A stretch of DNA of 64,000 nucleotides. It comes from JAJVID01 sp050247435 (GTDB lineage: Bacteria > Acidobacteriota > Blastocatellia > RBC074). Positions within the stretch are counted from its first letter, which is position 1; each line of letters begins with the position of its first letter. The notes beneath the pieces were generated by a model. The model was given only the letters and a program-made list of their open reading frames with translations, did no database searches and was not told the DNA's origin. The DNA lies in assembly GCA_050247435.1 (NCBI GenBank), contig JBFWUF010000013.1:62001-126000 (forward strand), written 5' to 3'. The translations under genes and the position numbers were made by a program. This document shows positions 60,455 through 64,000 of the stretch, in pieces.

Positions 60455-61954
60455 ATGAAACTTGTTACTTCAACCTTCCTGCTGGTTTTGTGCTGCGGTC
60501 TGTTTCTGCAAGTTGGGCAAGTCTCCTCGCAGGAGAGAAAGCTCGGCCTGTTTGAGAAGAACGGCGACATCGGCTCCGTCAAAATGCCAGGCTCGGTCGA
60601 ATACGACGAAGCCAAAAATAGTTATACCGTCGCTGGAGGTGGCGAGAATATGTGGGCGGCCACCGACGCGTTTCACTACGTCTGGAAGCGGGTGTCAGGT
60701 GACTTTTCGATTGCGGCGGACATTCAGATTCTCGGTACGGGCGGCAACGCGCATCGCAAGGCGGTATTGGTCATCCGGCAAAATCTGGATGCCGATTCGG
60801 CTTATGCTGATGCGGCGCTGCACGGCGACGGGCTGACCTCGCTGCAATATCGCGAAGTCAAAGGCGGGCCGACGCGCGAGATTCAATCGAATGTCAAAGC
60901 GCCGCGCCGGATTCAAATCGAGAAGCGCGGCGATTACGTTTGGATGTCAATTGCCAAAGAAGGCGAAGCGCTGCAATCGGCGGGAGGCTCGTTCCGCATC
61001 AAGCTGGAAGGAAACTTTTACGTAGGCCTGGGAGTTTGCGCGCACGACAATAACGCCATCGAGAAAGCTGTTTTTTCCAACGTCGAGATCAAGCAGCGGC
61101 CCGCGCCGATTCTGGAAAGCACGCTCGAAACCATCGCGATTGCCTCCAAAGACCGCAAGGTGGTTTACACCAAACGCGCTCACTTTGAAGCGCCCAACTG
61201 GTCACGCGACGGAAAGTATTTTCTCTTCAACCAGGGCGGGCGAATCATGAAGCTGCCTGTGACAGGTGGCGAGCCGCAAGCTCTCGACACCGGATTCGCC
61301 ACGCGAAACAACAACGATCACGGTATTTCGCCGGACGGAAACTGGCTGGCGATCAGCGATCAATCACAGGAACAGCGCCGCTCGCTGATTTACGTCGTGC
61401 CGATTGCAGGCGGCGCGCCACGCCGCATCACGCGGCTTGCGCCTTCGTACTGGCACGGCTGGTCGCCTGATGGCAAAATGCTGGCCTATTGCGCTGAGCG
61501 CAACGGCAATTACGACATCTACACAATTCCGGTTGAAGGCGGCGAAGAGAAACGCCTGACTACGGCGGAAGGTTTGGACGACGGGCCGGATTATTCGCCG
61601 GACGGTCAATACATCTATTTCAATTCGGAGCGGACCGGCCCTTCAGAGACGATGCAAATCTGGCGGATGAAGACCGATGGCGGCGAACAGACCCAAATCA
61701 CCAAAGACGATTACAACAACTGGTTCGCGCATCCGTCGCCGGACGGCAAATGGCTGGTGATTCTCTCGTACGAAAAAAATGTGACGGGGCACCCGGCCAA
61801 CAAAGACGTGATGCTGCGGCTTGTACCGGTGGGCGGCGGCGAGATTCAAGTTCTGGCCAGACTCTTCGGCGGTCAGGGCACGATCAACGTGCCGTCGTGG
61901 TCGCCGGATAGCCGCCAGTTGGCGTTCGTGAGTTACCGATTGATTGAACAGTAG
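60455..61954 (+). CDS. Secreted DUF1349/LamG-like domain plus PD40 (TolB-type) beta-propeller protein
   Basis: A 499-residue exported protein. Signal peptide 1-27. Residues 30-210 form a beta-sandwich of the DUF1349 type (WAATDAFHYVWKRVSGDFSI, KAVLVIRQNLDADSAYAD). Residues 225-495 are at least five PD40 propeller blades (PNWSRDGKYFLFNQ, DHGISPDGNWLAISD, HGWSPDGKMLAYCA, DYSPDGQYIYFNS). Propellers of this type bind polymers or form substrate cages; no catalytic residues were identified. The start is the ATG at 60455 because the earlier 26 codons lie in the palindrome. Follows the CE15 gene; role in polysaccharide use inferred. Confidence 0.88.
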   Translation: MKLVTSTFLLVLCCGLFLQVGQVSSQERKLGLFEKNGDIGSVKMPGSVEYDEAKNSYTVAGGGENMWAATDAFHYVWKRVSGDFSIAADIQILGTGGNAHRKAVLVIRQNLDADSAYADAALHGDGLTSLQYREVKGGPTREIQSNVKAPRRIQIEKRGDYVWMSIAKEGEALQSAGGSFRIKLEGNFYVGLGVCAHDNNAIEKAVFSNVEIKQRPAPILESTLETIAIASKDRKVVYTKRAHFEAPNWSRDGKYFLFNQGGRIMKLPVTGGEPQALDTGFATRNNNDHGISPDGNWLAISDQSQEQRRSLIYVVPIAGGAPRRITRLAPSYWHGWSPDGKMLAYCAERNGNYDIYTIPVEGGEEKRLTTAEGLDDGPDYSPDGQYIYFNSERTGPSETMQIWRMKTDGGEQTQITKDDYNNWFAHPSPDGKWLVILSYEKNVTGHPANKDVMLRLVPVGGGEIQVLARLFGGQGTINVPSWSPDSRQLAFVSYRLIEQ

Positions 61955-61999
61955 TAAATGAAAAGCGGTGGCCGAACCTGACACGCCGCTGGTTGACTG

Positions 62000-62434
62000 A
62001 TGCCCAATTCTCCCGAAATCAAACTGCTGGCCGCCACAGACTGCGACGTGTTGCAGTCTGTGGCGGAAGACGTTTTCGATGATCCGATTGATCCGGCGGC
62101 GGCGGCGAAATTCCTCGCGGACGAACGGCATCATCTGGCCGTTGCAATCGCGGATGGCTTGGTCGTAGGCTTCGTCAGCGCAGTGCATTATTTTCACCCG
62201 GACAAACCAACACCCGAACTCTGGATCAACGAAGTCGGCGTCGCTCCCACGCATCAGGGGCAAGGGCTGGCGCGCAAACTGATGGAAGCGATGCTGGCCG
62301 AAGCGCGCCGCCTGGGGTGCTCCGAGGCTTGGGTCTTGACTGAACGCGACAACAACGCGGCGATGCGTTTGTACGCAGTTTGTGGAGGCGCCGAAGCGCC
62401 GAGTGATCCGGTGATGTTCGAGTTTAAGCTGTAA
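62000..62434 (+). CDS. GNAT-family N-acetyltransferase
   Basis: A 144-residue cytoplasmic acetyl-CoA-dependent transferase. The acetyl-CoA-binding motif is EVGVAPTHQGQGLARKLM, followed by EAWVLTERDNNAAMRLYAVCG. The overall pattern resembles the AAC(3)-I type of GNAT proteins that acetylate aminoglycosides, but substrate cannot be assigned from sequence alone. It starts 45 bases after the propeller gene and is probably a separate function. Confidence 0.9.
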   Translation: MPNSPEIKLLAATDCDVLQSVAEDVFDDPIDPAAAAKFLADERHHLAVAIADGLVVGFVSAVHYFHPDKPTPELWINEVGVAPTHQGQGLARKLMEAMLAEARRLGCSEAWVLTERDNNAAMRLYAVCGGAEAPSDPVMFEFKL

Positions 62435-62484
62435 CGCAATCGCAGTAAGACAAAGTAGTTTCATCAACCATCAAGGAACCAGCT

Positions 62485-63576
62485 ATGAAAACTACGCGCA
62501 GAGAAATCATCAAAGCAGTCGGCGCTTCGGCGCTGCTCGCTCCGACTTTAACCGCTGGCCAGAAGAGTTCGTGGCCGCCCGCTGAAACCGGCGCGCCCAA
62601 AATCTGCCTCGGCGTCAGAGGCGGTCTCGATGAAGCCGGGATGCGCCGCGTCAAACAGATCGGCGTTGATTACGTGCTGATGGGTGGGCCGCCGATTCCG
62701 TGGACGGAAGAGGCGCTGCGCGAAAGGATAAACCGCTTCAAGGCGGGCGGCCTGACGATCATCAACATGATGATCGGCGGATTCCCAAAAACCATTTACG
62801 GCAAGCCGGGCCGCGACGAAGAGATCGAGAAGGTCAAACAGTCCATCCACGCGGCGGGCAAGGTCGGCTTGCCGGTGATCGAATACAACTTTTACGCGCA
62901 CCGCATTGTCGAGGGCTATTACGAAGAGCTTGGCCGCGCGGGCGCCGGGATGACGGCCTTCGATTACGACCGCGTCAAGGATTTGCCGCCGCTGCCGGAA
63001 ATCGGCGCGTGGACGCTGGATCAGATGTGGGCGAACATCACTTACTTTTTGAAAGCCGTCGTCCCCGAAGCCGAGAAAGCGGGTGTGCGCCTGGCTCAGC
63101 ATCCGAACGATCCGCCCGCGCCGATCAGCCGAGGCTCGCAGCAGATTATGTCCACGCTGGCCGGCTGGAAGAAGCTGGTGGACATCGTCAAAAGCCCGGC
63201 CAACGGCATCACCTTCGATTGCGGCGTGACGCGCGAACTCGGCGAAGACCCGGTCACAGTGGCAAAATATTTCGGCGCGCGCGATTGCATCAACCACGTT
63301 CATTTCCGCAACGTCATCGTCCGCAAGCCGTATGAAAAATACACCGAGGTGTTTCTGGATGAAGGACAGGTGGATATGTTCGCGGTGATGCGGGAACTGG
63401 TGCGGCAAAAATATTCGCGCGGGCTTTACCCCGAACATCCGCGCGCGATTGACTACGACCGCGAGCGCAACGGCATTCAGGGCGCTTATGCGAAGGTAGG
63501 CGGCGGTGGATTCGGCGGTGAGATTTACAACGTGGGGTATACGAAGGCGATGTTGCAGGCGGCGCTTGCCAAGTAG
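62485..63576 (+). CDS. Tat-exported mannonate-dehydratase-like TIM barrel
   Basis: A 363-residue protein related to UxuA-type D-mannonate dehydratase, which makes 2-keto-3-deoxygluconate in glucuronate catabolism. The N-terminus (TRREIIKAVGASALLAPT) is a twin-arginine signal, unusual for this cytoplasmic family. Metal/substrate motifs are IEYNFYAHR, RLAQHPNDPP, FDCGVTRE, NHVHFRNVI and GLYPEHPRAIDYD. AAGGAACC lies about 9 bases before the ATG. With the CE15 esterase and the glucarate-dehydratase-like enzyme it fits use of glucuronic-acid-containing polymers, possibly on an external or oxidised intermediate. Confidence 0.9.
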   Translation: MKTTRREIIKAVGASALLAPTLTAGQKSSWPPAETGAPKICLGVRGGLDEAGMRRVKQIGVDYVLMGGPPIPWTEEALRERINRFKAGGLTIINMMIGGFPKTIYGKPGRDEEIEKVKQSIHAAGKVGLPVIEYNFYAHRIVEGYYEELGRAGAGMTAFDYDRVKDLPPLPEIGAWTLDQMWANITYFLKAVVPEAEKAGVRLAQHPNDPPAPISRGSQQIMSTLAGWKKLVDIVKSPANGITFDCGVTRELGEDPVTVAKYFGARDCINHVHFRNVIVRKPYEKYTEVFLDEGQVDMFAVMRELVRQKYSRGLYPEHPRAIDYDRERNGIQGAYAKVGGGGFGGEIYNVGYTKAMLQAALAK

Positions 63577-63628
63577 CGCAGCAATGCCATTAAGAAAAGC
63601 CGTGCTACACTTTGGCGGGAGGCGCATC

Positions 63629-64000
63629 ATGACATTAACGATTACCGTACCGGCCGACCTGGAACGACGATTGGAAGCGGCGGCCAAACAACGAGGCATT
63701 GGCAAGGATGAATTTGTGCGCGTAATTCTGGAAGAAAATCTCGACCAGATGGACGAGCCGCATCCGCCCGCATTTCCCGCCAGAATCCTGGAGACGGATT
63801 TGCCTGTGCGCGACCGTTCGCGCGAATACGCCTGGCTGGCCGAACACCGCGACGAATACGATGGTCAATACGTGGCATTGAACGGCGATACGTTGATTGC
63901 CGCCGGAACCAGCGCCAAAGAAGTAAGCGTAAAGGCGCGCGAACTCGGCATCACTGGCGCGCTGATTTTATACGTCGAAGGCAGCCATCAACCGTGCGCG
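63629..64000 (+). CDS. DUF5678-like protein, possibly antitoxin-like (runs off window)
   Basis: At least 124 codons, open to the window edge. Residues 1-35 (LTITVPADLERRLEAAAKQR) look like a ribbon-helix-helix DNA-binding segment, and residues 60-110 (REYAWLAEHRDEYDGQYVAL, then TLIAAGTSAKEV) match the DUF5678 pattern I know. GGAGG lies 7 bases before the ATG. An antitoxin or small regulator role is possible; the partner, if any, is outside the window. Confidence 0.8.
   Translation, partial: MTLTITVPADLERRLEAAAKQRGIGKDEFVRVILEENLDQMDEPHPPAFPARILETDLPVRDRSREYAWLAEHRDEYDGQYVALNGDTLIAAGTSAKEVSVKARELGITGALILYVEGSHQPCA

Noticed and set aside
1..64000. tRNA or rRNA genes
   Set aside because: No cloverleaf-like GTTCRANNC/T-loop pattern with a matching acceptor stem and no rRNA-like conserved segments were noticed on either strand by eye.

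Overview
The window looks like chromosomal DNA of an Acidobacteriota member, plausibly Blastocatellia or a Solibacter-like lineage. This is inferred from family content: two very large Oar-like TonB-dependent receptors with N-terminal carboxypeptidase-regulatory domains, a VWFA-related acidobacterial-type protein, an SBBP-repeat protein with a Solibacter-type C-terminal domain, CRTAC1/ASPIC proteins, many Tat-exported enzymes and a moderately high GC content. No rRNA, tRNA, CRISPR array or intact insertion sequence was seen.

Layout. 0-4.7 kb is the downstream edge of a nonribosomal peptide/polyketide locus: a partial C-terminus, a small protein, an MbtH-like protein, a type II thioesterase, an SBBP-repeat protein and a convergent Sfp-type phosphopantetheinyl transferase. 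4.7-8.8 kb has a decayed transposase and an Oar-like receptor. 8.9-16.4 kb is a sugar-processing block: TIM-barrel isomerase/epimerase, DUF1080 protein, glycerophosphodiester phosphodiesterase and esterase on the plus strand; a hexulose-phosphate-synthase-like lyase and two Tat-exported Gfo/Idh/MocA oxidoreductases on the minus strand; and a divergent GntR/FCD regulator. 16.5-23.1 kb carries amide-cleaving enzymes (two nitrilase-superfamily proteins, a penicillin-acylase-type Ntn hydrolase), a PHP-domain protein and a purple-acid-phosphatase-like protein.

23.3-26.3 kb is a divergent pair of lower GC: a secreted protein combining a VHL-beta-like domain, a bulb-type lectin domain and an HExxH metalloprotease domain, and a membrane-anchored winged-helix regulator with a C-terminal triple repeat. 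26.3-31.6 kb holds RidA, an alpha/beta hydrolase lacking its nucleophile, an amidohydrolase and small membrane proteins. 31.6-32.1 kb contains two decayed gene pieces. 32.2-38.1 kb is a complete RND efflux operon, bracketed by two direct copies of the 3' end of a GH20-like gene. 38.4-41.5 kb encodes GH20- and GH9-like glycosidases. 41.7-49.9 kb is a tight four-gene operon (TPR, CRTAC1-DUF4256 fusion, TPR, VWFA). 50.0-55.2 kb is a second Oar-like receptor divergent from a membrane-anchored regulator, with an array of TTAACWGTTAA sites between them. 55.3-64 kb has a glucarate-dehydratase-like enolase, a Nif3-like protein, a low-GC Ser/Thr kinase, a CE15-like esterase, a PD40 propeller protein, a GNAT acetyltransferase, a Tat-exported mannonate-dehydratase-like protein and the start of a DUF5678-like gene.

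Together the genes suggest a soil heterotroph that takes up oligomers through TonB receptors and processes plant polysaccharides (GH9, GH20, CE15, uronate-type dehydratases) and glycosides largely outside the cytoplasm. The most striking non-gene signal is a set of long hyphenated palindromes of several unrelated sequences at gene borders. Two of them lie inside reading frames and encode the signal-peptide regions of neighbouring genes.
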